Positions 34,917 to 44,349 of a stretch of DNA of 64,000 bases are shown piece by piece. Origin of the DNA: Deltaproteobacteria bacterium (GTDB lineage Bacteria > Desulfobacterota > Binatia > UTPRO1); contig JACQEO010000087.1 in NCBI GenBank assembly GCA_016200545.1, positions 62,001 to 126,000 on the forward strand. The letters run 5' to 3'. The notes below the pieces were generated by a model. The model did no database searches. It worked only from the letters and a program-made list of their open reading frames with translations, and was not told the DNA's origin. Each line of letters starts with the position of its first letter. The first letter of the stretch is position 1. The translations under genes were made by a program, and so were the position numbers.

Positions 34917-34946
34917 CTATAGTGGCGCGTAGCGCCGCAGCTATAG
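34917..34946. promoter_or_regulatory. Repeated CTATAG boxes before HTH gene
   Basis: Two CTATAG hexamers, each palindromic, lie 24 bases apart (34917 and 34941), with a GGCGC/GCGCC hairpin between them. They directly precede the ribosome-binding site of the HTH gene, where an autoregulator would bind. No matching experiment or second copy exists in the window. Confidence 0.35.
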
Positions 34947-35116
34947 GGCGTTGAGCAAAGGTCGGACCACGTTGCGGGCGCCAAAAACGTCAGGAAAGCA
35001 TTGACCTGAACCCCTGTCCGCCCAGGAGGGGCGCGCCCGTGGCACAGCGCACGTGTCGCCCGCGCCCGCACCGCACGCAAATTTCCCCCCTCACCTCCGC
35101 GTGCTATGCCTGCGGC

Positions 35117-36181
35117 ATGACGACGCCGCACGAGCTGTTGGAAGTGCTGAAGCGAGTGAAGTATCCGGGCTTCTCGCGCGACATCGTCTCCTTCGGGGTC
35201 GTGCGCGACATCCAAATCGGCACGCGCGGGGTGAGCGTCGACCTCGCGACCGCCGCTGCGTCGGACGAGATCATCGCGCAGATCCGAACGGACGTGGAGG
35301 CGGCGATCGCGGCCGTGATCGATCTACCGGTCGAGGTTGCCATCGAACGCGCGCCGCAGCCCGCGGCCGCTGGTCCGCGCGCGGCGCGCAGCGGCATCCC
35401 CGGCGTGCGCGCCGTCGTCGCGGTGGCCTCCGGCAAGGGCGGCGTCGGCAAGTCGACCGTCGCGGTGAACGTCGCGTGCGCGCTCGCCCAGGGCGGGGCG
35501 AGCGTCGGCCTGCTCGACGCCGACGTGTATGGCCCGAGCGTGCCCATCATGCTCGGGCTCGGCGACGAGCGCCCGCAGGTGCGCCCTGATCGCCGCATCG
35601 TGCCGATCGAGAAGTTCGGGGTGCGCGCGATCTCGATGGGCATGTTCGTCGGCGAGCGTACACCGGTGATCTGGCGCGGTCCGATGGTCACCAAGCTGAT
35701 CACGGAGTTCTTCCGCAACGTGGAGTGGGGCGAGCTCGACTATCTCGTCCTCGACCTCCCTCCCGGCACCGGCGACGCGCAGCTCACCGTCGTCCAGCAG
35801 GTACCGCTCGCGGGCGGTGTCATCGTCACCACGCCGCAAGACGTCGCACTCCTCGACGTGAAGCGCGGCATCACGATGTTCCAGCAGGTAAACGCGCCCG
35901 TCCTCGGCGTCGTCGAGAACATGAGTTTCCACGTCTGCTCGGGATGCGGCAGCCGCGCCGAGATCTTCGGCCACGGCGGCGGGGAGACCATGGCGCGGCA
36001 GTTCGGTGTGCCGTTTCTCGGCGCGATCCCCCTGGTGCGTGACATCCGCGCCGCCGGCGATCGCGGCGTTCCGATCGTCGTCGCCGACCCGGAGCACCCA
36101 CAGAGCCGAGCCTTCATCGAGATCGCCGGCGCGGTGGAAACGCAGCTCGCGGAGCGTGAAGCGGGCATCCTCGCGCATTGA
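35117..36181 (+). CDS. Mrp/NBP35-type Fe-S cluster carrier ATPase
   Basis: A 354-residue cytoplasmic P-loop ATPase that carries [4Fe-4S] clusters to apoproteins. Residues 1-75 form a DUF59/FeS-assembly-P domain (HELLEVLKRVKYPG). The deviant Walker A SGKGGVGKS lies at residues 105-113. DADVYGPSVPIM, LDLPPGTGDAQL and the bridging VCSGCGS CxxC, which can hold the shared cluster, follow. The start at ATG 35117 fits the usual N-terminus. It is likely a single-gene transcript, with the HTH gene diverging from it. Confidence 0.93.
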   Translation: MTTPHELLEVLKRVKYPGFSRDIVSFGVVRDIQIGTRGVSVDLATAAASDEIIAQIRTDVEAAIAAVIDLPVEVAIERAPQPAAAGPRAARSGIPGVRAVVAVASGKGGVGKSTVAVNVACALAQGGASVGLLDADVYGPSVPIMLGLGDERPQVRPDRRIVPIEKFGVRAISMGMFVGERTPVIWRGPMVTKLITEFFRNVEWGELDYLVLDLPPGTGDAQLTVVQQVPLAGGVIVTTPQDVALLDVKRGITMFQQVNAPVLGVVENMSFHVCSGCGSRAEIFGHGGGETMARQFGVPFLGAIPLVRDIRAAGDRGVPIVVADPEHPQSRAFIEIAGAVETQLAEREAGILAH

Positions 36182-36201
36182 GCGCGTCTCGGCCGCTTCC
36201 C

Positions 36202-36861
36202 CTATTCTCGGTCCTCTGCTCGGCGGTGCGCGGGGCGCTGATCTCCCGCGGCGGCGGTGGCGCGGAGGGCGGCGATCTCGCGCATGAGGGTGGCGAGGAG
36301 GTGGCGCTGCTCGTCGCGGTCGGTCGCGGCGCTGCGGGGGATGGGGAGACCGGTGCCGAAGTGGACGCGGATGGGGCGGGGCCGGGGGAACCACGCGTCG
36401 CGGGGAAAGGCCTCGAAGGCGCCGTGGACGCCGACGGGCACGATCGCCACGCCGGCGCGCGCGGCGATCGTGATCACGCCCGGCTCGCCCGGCGCCAGCG
36501 CGCCGTCGCGGGTGATGCGGCCCTCGGGGAAGACGCCGACGATCTCGCCGCGGCGAAGCGTGGTGAGCAGCTGACGGACGGCCGAGAGCTCGATCGCGCC
36601 GTCGCGGATCGGAATGACGCCGAGGCGGCGATACGCCCAGCTGAGCGCGCGCTGATCGAAGAACTCGCGCGTGAGCACGAAGCGCACCGGCCGCGTGACG
36701 AAGCGGGCGACGAACACCCAGTCGAGCAGCGACGCGTGATTGGCGGCGAGGATGAACGGACCCGACGATAGGAGCTCGTGGCCGCTGGCACGCAGCTCGA
36801 AGTAGACGTCGGCAAGCGGCGTCAGCACCGTCTTGATCGCTCGGTACAAGCCGTCCGCCAT
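36202..36861 (-). CDS. PlsC-type 1-acyl-glycerol-phosphate acyltransferase
   Basis: A 219-residue acyltransferase. The ATG at 36861 is chosen because the frame open further upstream lacks coding character. Block I NHASLLDW (H-x4-D) is near residue 41, block II ALSWAYRRLGVIPI and block III FPEGRIT follow, all typical of LPLAT enzymes that transfer an acyl chain to lysophosphatidate at the membrane. It starts 35 bases from the divergent acyl-CoA ligase start, so the two share promoter space. Its exact acceptor is unknown. Confidence 0.88.
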   Translation of the reverse strand: MADGLYRAIKTVLTPLADVYFELRASGHELLSSGPFILAANHASLLDWVFVARFVTRPVRFVLTREFFDQRALSWAYRRLGVIPIRDGAIELSAVRQLLTTLRRGEIVGVFPEGRITRDGALAPGEPGVITIAARAGVAIVPVGVHGAFEAFPRDAWFPRPRPIRVHFGTGLPIPRSAATDRDEQRHLLATLMREIAALRATAAAGDQRPAHRRAEDRE

Positions 36862-36896
36862 GGAGGATGTCCTACCACGGATGCTACAAGGGCGGC

Positions 36897-38540
36897 ATGG
36901 AGAGCCTCCCGATCGGCGATCTGTTCGACCGCGTTGCGCGCGGCGCGCGCGATCGCGAGGCACTCGTCTTCTCGGACGCTGGTGTGCGTTGGACCTACCG
37001 CGACAGCCTCGCCCACGTACAGCGCCTCGCGAAGAGCCTGATCGGCCTCGGCATCGAGCGCGGCGACCACGTCGCCGTCTGGGCGACGAACCGGCCCGAG
37101 TGGGTGTCGTTGCAGCTCGCGACGGCGAAGATCGGCGCGGTGCTGGTGGCCGTCGATCCCGCTTTCGGCGCGCACGAGCTCGCCTACACGCTCGAGCAGT
37201 CGGACGCGACGACGCTCTTCCTCGTCGAGCGCTTCCGCGACTCCAACCACGTCGCGCTCCTCGGCGAGTGCTGCCCGGAGCTACCCGGGGCGCGGCCTGG
37301 GCACTTGGCGAGCAGGCGCTTCCCGCGCCTGAAGCGGGTGGCGCTGCTCGACGATCATCGGGCACCGGGCGTGTTCGCGTGGTCGGACGTCCTCGCAGCG
37401 AGCGCCGGTATCACCGACCACATGCTGCGCCGCCGCCAGGAGAGCGTCGATCCGAACGATACCGTGCGCCTCCAGTACACCTCGGGCACGACGGGCTTCC
37501 CGAAGGGCGCGGAGCTCACGCACCGCAGCTTGGTGAACAACGCCTACTACGCCGGCGAGTGCATGCGGCTCACCGCGCGCGACCGCGTGTGCGTGCCGGT
37601 GCCCTTCCATCACTGCTTCGGCTCCGTGCTGGGGACGCTCGCCACGATCTGCCGGGGCGCGACGATGGTGGTGCCGGCGGAGCACTTCGACGCCGAGCGG
37701 ACGCTCGCCGCCGTCGCCGCCGAGCACTGCACGGCGCTGCACGGCCTGCCGACGATGTTCAGCGCCATGCTCGCCCAGCGACGCTTCCACGAGTTCGATC
37801 TGTCGTCGCTACGCACCGGCATCATGACGGGGGCGCCGTGCCCGCTCGAGGTGATGCGGCAGGTCGTCGGCCGCATGCACGCGCGCGAGATCACGGTCGC
37901 GTACGGCCAGACGGAAGCGACGACGGTGATCACCCAGACGCGCACGGAAGATCCGATCGAGCTGCGCGTGTCGACGGTCGGACGCGCGCTCCCCCACGTC
38001 GAGCTCCGAATCGCCGATCGGGAGAGCGGCCGGCAGGTGGCGCGCGGCCAGCAGGGCGAGCTCTGGTGCCGCGGGTATCTCGTCATGCGCCAGTACTACA
38101 AGATGCCCGAGGTGACCGCCGCCACGATCGATCGCAACGGCTGGCTGCACACCGGCGACCTGGCGACCATGGACGAGCACGGCTACTGCCGTATCCTCGG
38201 CCCCATCAAGGACATGGTCAGGCGCGGCGGCGAGAACGTGTACCCGCGCGAGGTGGAGGAGTTGCTCCACTCGCACCCGAAGGTTCAGGACGCGCAGGTC
38301 TTCGGAGTTCCCGATGCGGCGCTCGGGGAGGATCTCGCGACGTGGATCCGATTGCAGCACGGAGAGACGGCGACGATCGAGGAGATCCGCAACTTTTGCC
38401 GCGAGCGGATGGCGCCCTTCAAGGTGCCGCGCTACGTCCGTTTCGTCGACGAGTACCCGACGACGGTAACCGGCAAGGTTCAGAAGTTCATGATGCGCGC
38501 GTTCATGACCGACGAGCTGAAGTTGCGGCGCGCGCGCTGA
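36897..38540 (+). CDS. Fatty acyl-CoA synthetase-type AMP-dependent ligase
   Basis: A 547-residue adenylate-forming enzyme starting at ATG 36897 (an ATG 30 bases upstream would put GGAGG right against the start). The P-loop YTSGTTGFPKG is near residue 198, AYGQTE near 340, and the C-terminal hinge GDLATMDEHGY...GGENVYPREVEELL is present, as is the TGKVQKFMMRAF end with the catalytic Lys. It should activate a fatty or other carboxylic acid to its CoA thioester. The divergent PlsC gene suggests that the CoA ester feeds acylation. The substrate chain length cannot be told. Confidence 0.9.
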   Translation: MESLPIGDLFDRVARGARDREALVFSDAGVRWTYRDSLAHVQRLAKSLIGLGIERGDHVAVWATNRPEWVSLQLATAKIGAVLVAVDPAFGAHELAYTLEQSDATTLFLVERFRDSNHVALLGECCPELPGARPGHLASRRFPRLKRVALLDDHRAPGVFAWSDVLAASAGITDHMLRRRQESVDPNDTVRLQYTSGTTGFPKGAELTHRSLVNNAYYAGECMRLTARDRVCVPVPFHHCFGSVLGTLATICRGATMVVPAEHFDAERTLAAVAAEHCTALHGLPTMFSAMLAQRRFHEFDLSSLRTGIMTGAPCPLEVMRQVVGRMHAREITVAYGQTEATTVITQTRTEDPIELRVSTVGRALPHVELRIADRESGRQVARGQQGELWCRGYLVMRQYYKMPEVTAATIDRNGWLHTGDLATMDEHGYCRILGPIKDMVRRGGENVYPREVEELLHSHPKVQDAQVFGVPDAALGEDLATWIRLQHGETATIEEIRNFCRERMAPFKVPRYVRFVDEYPTTVTGKVQKFMMRAFMTDELKLRRAR

Positions 38541-38555
38541 GCTGCGGCGACGACG

Positions 38556-38711
38556 TTAGTCGATGTGGGCGCCGCGAAAGTTGCCGATCAGGCGTACACG
38601 ACCGCTATTCACGAGGTGTCGCACCACGCTGACGAGCTCCGCCTCGGAATCGGTCACCTCCGCGACGGCCTCGATCAGGTCGAGCAACGTGAGCTGTGAT
38701 TGCGTTTCCAT
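38556..38711 (-). CDS. Small 51-residue protein, unknown
   Basis: A very small protein from ATG 38711; GGAGG lies five bases upstream and favours this start over ATG 38765. The sequence METQSQLTLLDLIEAV...SGRVRLIGNFRG ends in a short strand-like motif. I recall related small proteins in deltaproteobacterial genomes (recollection only), but no known function. It lies downstream of the acyl-CoA ligase on the other strand, and its own downstream side converges with it. Confidence 0.7.
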   Translation of the reverse strand: METQSQLTLLDLIEAVAEVTDSEAELVSVVRHLVNSGRVRLIGNFRGAHID

Positions 38712-38872
38712 GTCGTCCTCCGAGCGAGCAGCGGAAGTGGTTGCCATGACGAGTCGCATCAGCAAACGACGTGCCGTGGTTGAGCCAAGTCCCCACGGAC
38801 ATGCGGTCCTCTGGATATCGAAGTGTTACGACGGTGAAGCGATCGTTCGCCATGGCAAAAGCGTAGCAGGCG

Positions 38873-39796
38873 TCACGCCGACGCCCGCGCCTCCAAACCC
38901 ATGACGCCGCGACCGAAGGGGGCGATCGCCGGCAGGCGCACGGCGACGCGCGTGCCCTTCGCGGGCGCGCTTTCCACGGCGATCGATGCGCCTAGCAACT
39001 CGCACAGCCTTCGTGCCAGCGTGAGGCCGAGCCCGATGCCTCCGAACGGCCGCGTCGTCGAACCGGAGAGTTGTCGAAAGTCTTCGAAGATTCGTCCCTG
39101 CTCGCTGGCGCTCATGCCGACGCCGGTGTCGGTGACCGCGATCTCGATGCCGGCGTCGTCGTCGGCGCGGCGCGCCGAGAGCCGGATCTCGCCCGCGGCC
39201 GTGAACTTCGCTGCGTTGGCAAGCAGGTTCAGGACCACCTGGCGCAGCTTGGAGCGGTCGGTTTCGAGCGTCGGCAGATCCGCGTCGGCCACCCAACTGA
39301 AGGCGACCGGCTTCTCGTCGAGTAGGCGGCCGACCCACGGCTCGAGCTCGTCGAAGAGCTCGGCGAGGCGCACGGTTCCGGAGCGCAACTCTCCGACCCC
39401 GGCCGCGACCGTCGAGTATTCGAGCAGATTGTTCACCGCACAGGTGAGGGCCATCGCGTTCGACAAGATGCGGACGACGATCTGCTGCCGTTCGACCGTG
39501 GAGATCTCCGGTATCGTTTCCAGGATTTCGGCGTAGCCGAGAATCGCGTTGAGCGGCGTCCGCAACTCGTGCGAGACGTTGCTGAGAAGCTCGCTCTTGA
39601 GCCGCCGCGCGGCATCGTCGGCTCGGACCGCGCGCCCGGCGCGACCGCGGGCAGAGAGGCTGATGCCGACCGCGGTCGCCACCAGCAGGAAGAGCGTCGC
39701 CGCCGGGGTGAGCGCGCGACCGAAGACGACGACCGCGGTGCCGGCGCTGAGCACGACGACGAGCTGCACGACGAGCTGGGTGCGGCGTTCGATCAT
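38873..39796 (-). CDS. Sensor histidine kinase
   Basis: A 307-residue membrane kinase. Two helices lie at residues ~8-25 and 30-48. HisKA carries SHELRTPLN with phospho-acceptor His76. HATPase_c has the N box (LNLLANAAKF), G1 DTGVGM and G2 FGGIGLGL. There is no obvious sensor domain between the helices, so the stimulus may be membrane-related. No response regulator lies next to it. Confidence 0.93.
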   Translation of the reverse strand: MIERRTQLVVQLVVVLSAGTAVVVFGRALTPAATLFLLVATAVGISLSARGRAGRAVRADDAARRLKSELLSNVSHELRTPLNAILGYAEILETIPEISTVERQQIVVRILSNAMALTCAVNNLLEYSTVAAGVGELRSGTVRLAELFDELEPWVGRLLDEKPVAFSWVADADLPTLETDRSKLRQVVLNLLANAAKFTAAGEIRLSARRADDDAGIEIAVTDTGVGMSASEQGRIFEDFRQLSGSTTRPFGGIGLGLTLARRLCELLGASIAVESAPAKGTRVAVRLPAIAPFGRGVMGLEARASA

Positions 39797-39951
39797 TCCA
39801 AAAGAGCGCTAGAGCAACTGTCGTGCCCCGAAGATCGCGTGAACTTTCACTGCGTTGCCGCAAATGGGGCGTGCCTATAGCGCGCACGGTGTGCCACGTC
39901 CGCCCATCCGGCACAGCGCGGAAGGCCCAGCCGGCCCGAGCGGGGGTGCCC

Positions 39952-40812
39952 TCAGAACACGCCGTCGCGACGGCGTAAGAGGGCGCGTACCATCCGCTGA
40001 ACGCGGAGGCGGACGTGCTCGGCGATCGTTCGCATGGCAATGCCGCCGTGACTGCGGCGCGCCGCGACGTCGAGGACGATCGGCTTGCCGAAGCGAATCA
40101 TCCATTTGCTCGGCAGGGGAATCATGCCGAGGGGACCGAGGAGTGGAAAAAACGGCGTGACCGGCAGGTACGGAATGCCGACGAGCTTGCCGAGCGCGCG
40201 CATCCGACCGACGAGCGGGTAGATCTCCTCCGCACCGACGACGGCGACGGGTACGATCGCGGCGCGGTGGCGCAGCGCCAGGCGCACGAAGCCGCTGCTG
40301 AACGGCTGCAGGACGTAGCGCTCGGAGAAGAGCTTCGAGAGTCCGGCGACGCCCTCCGGAAAGAGACCGACGAGCTCGCCCTTCTCGAGCAGACGCTCGG
40401 CGTTGGCGTGGCTCGCGAGCACGCCGCCCGCGCGTTGATAGATCTGCGGGATCAGCGGCAAGTTGTCGACGAAGCGATCGTAGAGAAACCGCGTCGCGCG
40501 CGGGTGATGACCGGCATGCAGGGCGCAGGCGATCATCGTGGCGTCGAACGGCAGAGCGCCCGAGTGATTGGCGACGAGGATCGTCGGGCCGCGCCGCGGC
40601 ACGTTGCGCATGCCTTTGGCGTCGACGCGCCAATACTTGTCGTAGAGCAACCGGAAGATAGGCAGCACGCGCTCGCGAAACTCCGGATCGAGGCCGAACT
40701 CGTCGGGCGCGCCGAATCGCGTCGTACGGCGGCGCGGGCTGCGTCGGTGCGCAGCGGCGGCACCAGCGGGAGCGCTGGCGCGAGCGCGACCGATGGGCGA
40801 CGGCACATACAT
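39952..40812 (-). CDS. LPLAT-family acyltransferase (DGAT/MGAT-like)
   Basis: A 286-residue protein from ATG 40812; the earlier part of the frame is judged non-coding. After a basic N-terminus comes NHSGALPFD, which has H-x6-D rather than the usual H-x4-D (as in some MGAT/wax-ester-type lysophospholipid acyltransferases), then FPEGVAGLSK. It acylates a lipid or a hydroxyl acceptor, probably at the membrane. It is separate from the PlsC-like protein at 36202-36861, so the genome has at least two different acyltransferases here. It lies 98 bases downstream of the SDR gene on the same strand. Confidence 0.82.
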   Translation of the reverse strand: MYVPSPIGRARASAPAGAAAAHRRSPRRRTTRFGAPDEFGLDPEFRERVLPIFRLLYDKYWRVDAKGMRNVPRRGPTILVANHSGALPFDATMIACALHAGHHPRATRFLYDRFVDNLPLIPQIYQRAGGVLASHANAERLLEKGELVGLFPEGVAGLSKLFSERYVLQPFSSGFVRLALRHRAAIVPVAVVGAEEIYPLVGRMRALGKLVGIPYLPVTPFFPLLGPLGMIPLPSKWMIRFGKPIVLDVAARRSHGGIAMRTIAEHVRLRVQRMVRALLRRRDGVF

Positions 40813-40910
40813 GCTGGATGTCTTTCCCGAAGGGCGCGTCACGGCGCCTGAACTACCAACCGGTCGCGCGCGAGACAACGGTTCGGCCGCCGCCACTCGA
40901 GTCGACGCGG

Positions 40911-41678
40911 TCAGGCATTGCGCTGCATGAGCCGGCGAAAGAGCGCCGGCGCGAGCGTCTTCAGCAGCGTGCCGATCGCGTAGTGCGCCGGCACCGTCAC
41001 CTCGATCCGGTCGCGCCGGATGGCACGCACGATCGCCGCGGCGACGACCGCGGGCGCGATCGCGCGACGACGTGCTCGAGCGGGGAAGCGCGCAAACGAC
41101 GCGTGATCGAAGAACGGCGTCGCGATGATACCGGGATTGACTAGCGTGACACCCACCCCCGTACCGGCGAGCTCGTAGACCAGGCTCTCGCTGAACCCGG
41201 CGAGCGCGAACTTCGAGGCGCAATAGACGGCGTGGTTGCGCGAGCCGATCCGGCCCGCGATCGAGGCGACGTTGACGACATGGCCGCGACCGCGCGCGAG
41301 CATGCCAGGAAGCACCGCCCGCGTTAGGTGCAGCGCGGCATGGAGGTTGGTCTCGAGGATTGCTGCCGTCTCCTCGGCGTCGGTCTCGACGAACGGCTGA
41401 TAGCGGCCGATCCCGGCGTTGTTGACGAGCACGTCGACGTCACCGAGGCGCGCCCGCACCGCGGCGAGCGCGGCGGCGAGCGCGGCGGGATCACGCACGT
41501 CGCAGGGGAAGGTCGCGTGACGCCCCGGCGGGAGCGCCGCGGCGATCTCCGCGAGGCGCTCGGCGCGTCGAGCGACGAGCGCGACCGTCGCCCCGGCGTC
41601 GGCGAGGGCACGGCACACCGCAGCGCCGATGCCGCTCGACGCGCCGGTGACGAGCGTCGTCGCGCCCTCGATCCGCAT
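40911..41678 (-). CDS. Short-chain dehydrogenase/reductase
   Basis: A 255-residue classical SDR, starting at ATG 41678. The Rossmann motif is TGASSGIG (~residues 11-18), the NNAG motif at ~87, and the catalytic Ser-Tyr-Lys in NVASIAG...YCASK near residues 139-157. The C-terminus is basic and hydrophobic (ALFRRLMQ), which suggests membrane association. It is an NAD(P)-dependent oxidoreductase acting on an unknown alcohol or ketone. It is divergent from mutS2. Confidence 0.92.
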   Translation of the reverse strand: MRIEGATTLVTGASSGIGAAVCRALADAGATVALVARRAERLAEIAAALPPGRHATFPCDVRDPAALAAALAAVRARLGDVDVLVNNAGIGRYQPFVETDAEETAAILETNLHAALHLTRAVLPGMLARGRGHVVNVASIAGRIGSRNHAVYCASKFALAGFSESLVYELAGTGVGVTLVNPGIIATPFFDHASFARFPARARRRAIAPAVVAAAIVRAIRRDRIEVTVPAHYAIGTLLKTLAPALFRRLMQRNA

Positions 41679-41743
41679 CCTGTCATTGTCGCGTGCGCGG
41701 CCGCGATTTGCCACCGAGTCGGCCGATCGAGTAGGTCGCATGC

Positions 41744-44092
41744 ATGCGGGCACGCGATCTCGAAGCGCTGGCGTTCCCGGTGGTGCTCGAGGCGCTCGCC
41801 GCGCTCGCGGTCTCGGCGGCGGGCGCGGAGGCGTGCCGCGCGCTCCGGCCGGCCACGGAGCGTGCGCGCGCCGAGGGAGAGCTCGAGCGCCAGTGGAGCG
41901 TCTTCCGCATCGCGGAGACCAGCGGGGCGATCCCGCTCGCGCCCTTTCCCGACGTCCGTGAGGCGCTCGCACTCGCCGGACACGAGGGCGCCGTCCTCCC
42001 GGGGGAGCGCCTAGTCGAGGTGCGGACGGTGCTGCGTCAAGTGCGGACAGCGCGCCAGTTTCTGGCAGCGCGCGTGGCCGAGTTTCCCGCGCTCGCCGAC
42101 CTGCCGGCGCGGCTGCACGCCTTGCCGGAGCTCGAAGCGACGCTGTCGCGCATGCTCGACGACGCCGGCCTGCTGCACGACCACGCGAGCCCGCACCTCG
42201 CCGAGCTGCGCGCGGTGTTGCGCGATCTGCGCCAGGAGATCGAGACCCGGCTCGAGCTCCTGGTGAGAGCTGCCGGCGCCGATGACCACATCGCGGATCG
42301 CTACGTCACGGTTCGCAACAACCGATTCGTGGTGCCGGTGAAAGCGGCAGCCGCGACACAGATGGGCGGCGTCGTGCAGGACCGCTCCGCTTCCGGTGAG
42401 ACCCTCTTCGTCGAGCCGCTGTTCGCAATCGAGCTCAACAATCGCCTCCTACTCGCGCGCAGAGAGGAGGAGGCCGAGGAGCTGCGGCTGCTCATGCTGT
42501 TGACGGCGCAGCTCGGCGCCGTGCGCCACGAGCTCGCGACGGCGCTCGCCGCCCTCGCCGAGCTCGATCGGCTGGCGGCGGGTGCGATCTTCGCGCGGCG
42601 GTTCTCCTGCACGGCGCCGCGCTTCTCGGAGGACACGGTCGATCTGCGCGCGGCACGGCATCCCGAGCTCCTGCTCGCGGGACGTGTGGTGGTGCCGATC
42701 GACGTTCGCATCGGCACCGGCCGGCGCGCACTCATCCTCAGCGGTCCGAATACCGGCGGCAAGAGCGTCGCGCTGAAGACGTTCGGCCTGCTCACCGCGC
42801 TCGCCCACGCCGGGCTCCTGATCCCGGCCGCCGAAGGCAGCGTCGTGCCATTCGTGACCGGCATCTTCACCGACCTCGGCGACGACCAGAGCATCGAACG
42901 CAACCTCTCGACGTTCTCGTCGCACGTCGTGAACCTGATCGACGTCTTCCGGGCGATGACGCCGCCGGCGCTGGTGCTCCTCGACGAGCCCGGGGGCGGC
43001 ACCGATCCCGACGAGGGCGCGGCGCTGGCGGTAGCGCTCATCGCCCACTGCATCGCGACGGGTGCCCTGGTCGGCGCCGCGACCCACTACGCACCGGTGA
43101 AGCTCTACGCGCTGAACGAGCCGCGCGTCGAGCTCGTCGCGGTGGAGATCGACCCGGTGCGTTTCGCGCCGCAATTCCGCCTGCTGTACGGCTCGCTGGG
43201 CGAGAGCCTCGGCCTCGCCATGGCACGGAAGCTCGGTCTGCCGCCGAGCGTTCTCGCCGACGCCGAGGCGCGGCGCACCACGTCGGCGCGCGAACTCGCG
43301 GACGCGATCGCGCGCCTCGAGGCGAGCCGGCGCCGACACGACGAGGAGTACCGCGCCGTCGTCGACGAGCGCCGCGCGCTCGCCGAGCTGGAGCAGGAAC
43401 AGGCCCAGCTCCTCGCGGAGCTGCGCGAGCGTCGCCGCACGCGCTGGGATGCCGACCTCGCGGAGGCGCGAGAGTTCCTGCGCTCCCTGAAATCCGAGGG
43501 GCGCGAGATCCTCGAGGTCGTGCGCCGCCGGCCGCCCGACGCGACGCGCGCCCTCGGAGAGTTCGTGCGCCGCCGCGAGGAGGAGCTCGCGACGCGGGCG
43601 ACGACGATCACCGGGGCCGACGCGACGCCCGAGCGGTCGCCCACCCTCGGCGCGCACGTGGAGGTACGTGGCTCGAAGATCCGCGGCGACGTCGCCGAGA
43701 TCACCGGCGACACCGCGCGCGTGCAGCGCGGGAGCGTGAGCTTCCGAGTACCGCTCGCTCAGTTACGCGTCGTCTCGCCACCCGCGGCGCCCGCGCCGCG
43801 CGCGACGCGCACCGAGCTCGGCCGACGTGCGCCCGCGGCCGAGGAGGCCGCGCCGGCCGAGCTTCACCTCGTCGGCCTGCGCACCGCGGAGGCGTTGGAA
43901 CGGCTCGAGCGTTTTCTCGACCACGCGCAGACTGCTGGTGTGGCGACGGTGCGCATCGTCCACGGGATCGGCAGTGGCGCCTTGAAGCGCGCGGTCGCCG
44001 AGTACCTCGGCGCCTCGAGCTACTGCACGCGATTCTCGGAAGCGGAGCCGAATCGCGGCGGCGCCGGCGTGACCATCGCCGAGCTGCTCTGA
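41744..44092 (+). CDS. mutS2: MutS2-family endonuclease
   Basis: A 782-residue MutS2: the core (DNA-clamp and ATPase domains) with Walker A GPNTGGKS at residues 334-341 and the Walker B (ALVLLDEPGGGTDPDEG) region, a long coiled-coil insert (~510-620), a KOW-like loop, and a C-terminal Smr domain from about 706. In Smr the usual DLHG is HLVG, while HGIGSG is retained. MutS2 suppresses homologous recombination and acts on branched DNA or stalled ribosomes. ATG 41744 is in frame. It is divergent from the SDR gene. Confidence 0.95.
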   Translation: MRARDLEALAFPVVLEALAALAVSAAGAEACRALRPATERARAEGELERQWSVFRIAETSGAIPLAPFPDVREALALAGHEGAVLPGERLVEVRTVLRQVRTARQFLAARVAEFPALADLPARLHALPELEATLSRMLDDAGLLHDHASPHLAELRAVLRDLRQEIETRLELLVRAAGADDHIADRYVTVRNNRFVVPVKAAAATQMGGVVQDRSASGETLFVEPLFAIELNNRLLLARREEEAEELRLLMLLTAQLGAVRHELATALAALAELDRLAAGAIFARRFSCTAPRFSEDTVDLRAARHPELLLAGRVVVPIDVRIGTGRRALILSGPNTGGKSVALKTFGLLTALAHAGLLIPAAEGSVVPFVTGIFTDLGDDQSIERNLSTFSSHVVNLIDVFRAMTPPALVLLDEPGGGTDPDEGAALAVALIAHCIATGALVGAATHYAPVKLYALNEPRVELVAVEIDPVRFAPQFRLLYGSLGESLGLAMARKLGLPPSVLADAEARRTTSARELADAIARLEASRRRHDEEYRAVVDERRALAELEQEQAQLLAELRERRRTRWDADLAEAREFLRSLKSEGREILEVVRRRPPDATRALGEFVRRREEELATRATTITGADATPERSPTLGAHVEVRGSKIRGDVAEITGDTARVQRGSVSFRVPLAQLRVVSPPAAPAPRATRTELGRRAPAAEEAAPAELHLVGLRTAEALERLERFLDHAQTAGVATVRIVHGIGSGALKRAVAEYLGASSYCTRFSEAEPNRGGAGVTIAELL

Positions 44093-44114
44093 GTCGGCGG
44101 CGGCGCACTGCGTG

Positions 44115-44152
44115 GCCGTGACGGGTGGGAGCCCAAGCCAACCCGCCACGGC
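44115..44152. terminator. Hairpin between convergent mutS2 and hslO
   Basis: GCCGTGACGGGT pairs with ACCCGCCACGGC (one mismatch), 14 bases apart, soon after the mutS2 stop. It lies in a 257-base gap to the convergent hslO gene, the rest of which shows nothing recognisable. Confidence 0.4.
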
Positions 44153-44349
44153 TTCACGCCAGAGACTCGACCGCCGGAGGCGAGCGGCGAGCTCTGTGTC
44201 ACACGACCCTGCAGAAGCAACTCGTGGGCCGCCCGAACACGCCGAAAAACACCACGCGGAGCGTTGCCGGCGCGTGGACTGCTCACGAAACCGGCGCATC
44301 GACTGCCGTCGTGCCCACCGCGCAGGCAGAACGGACCGGTCGGCTCCGT

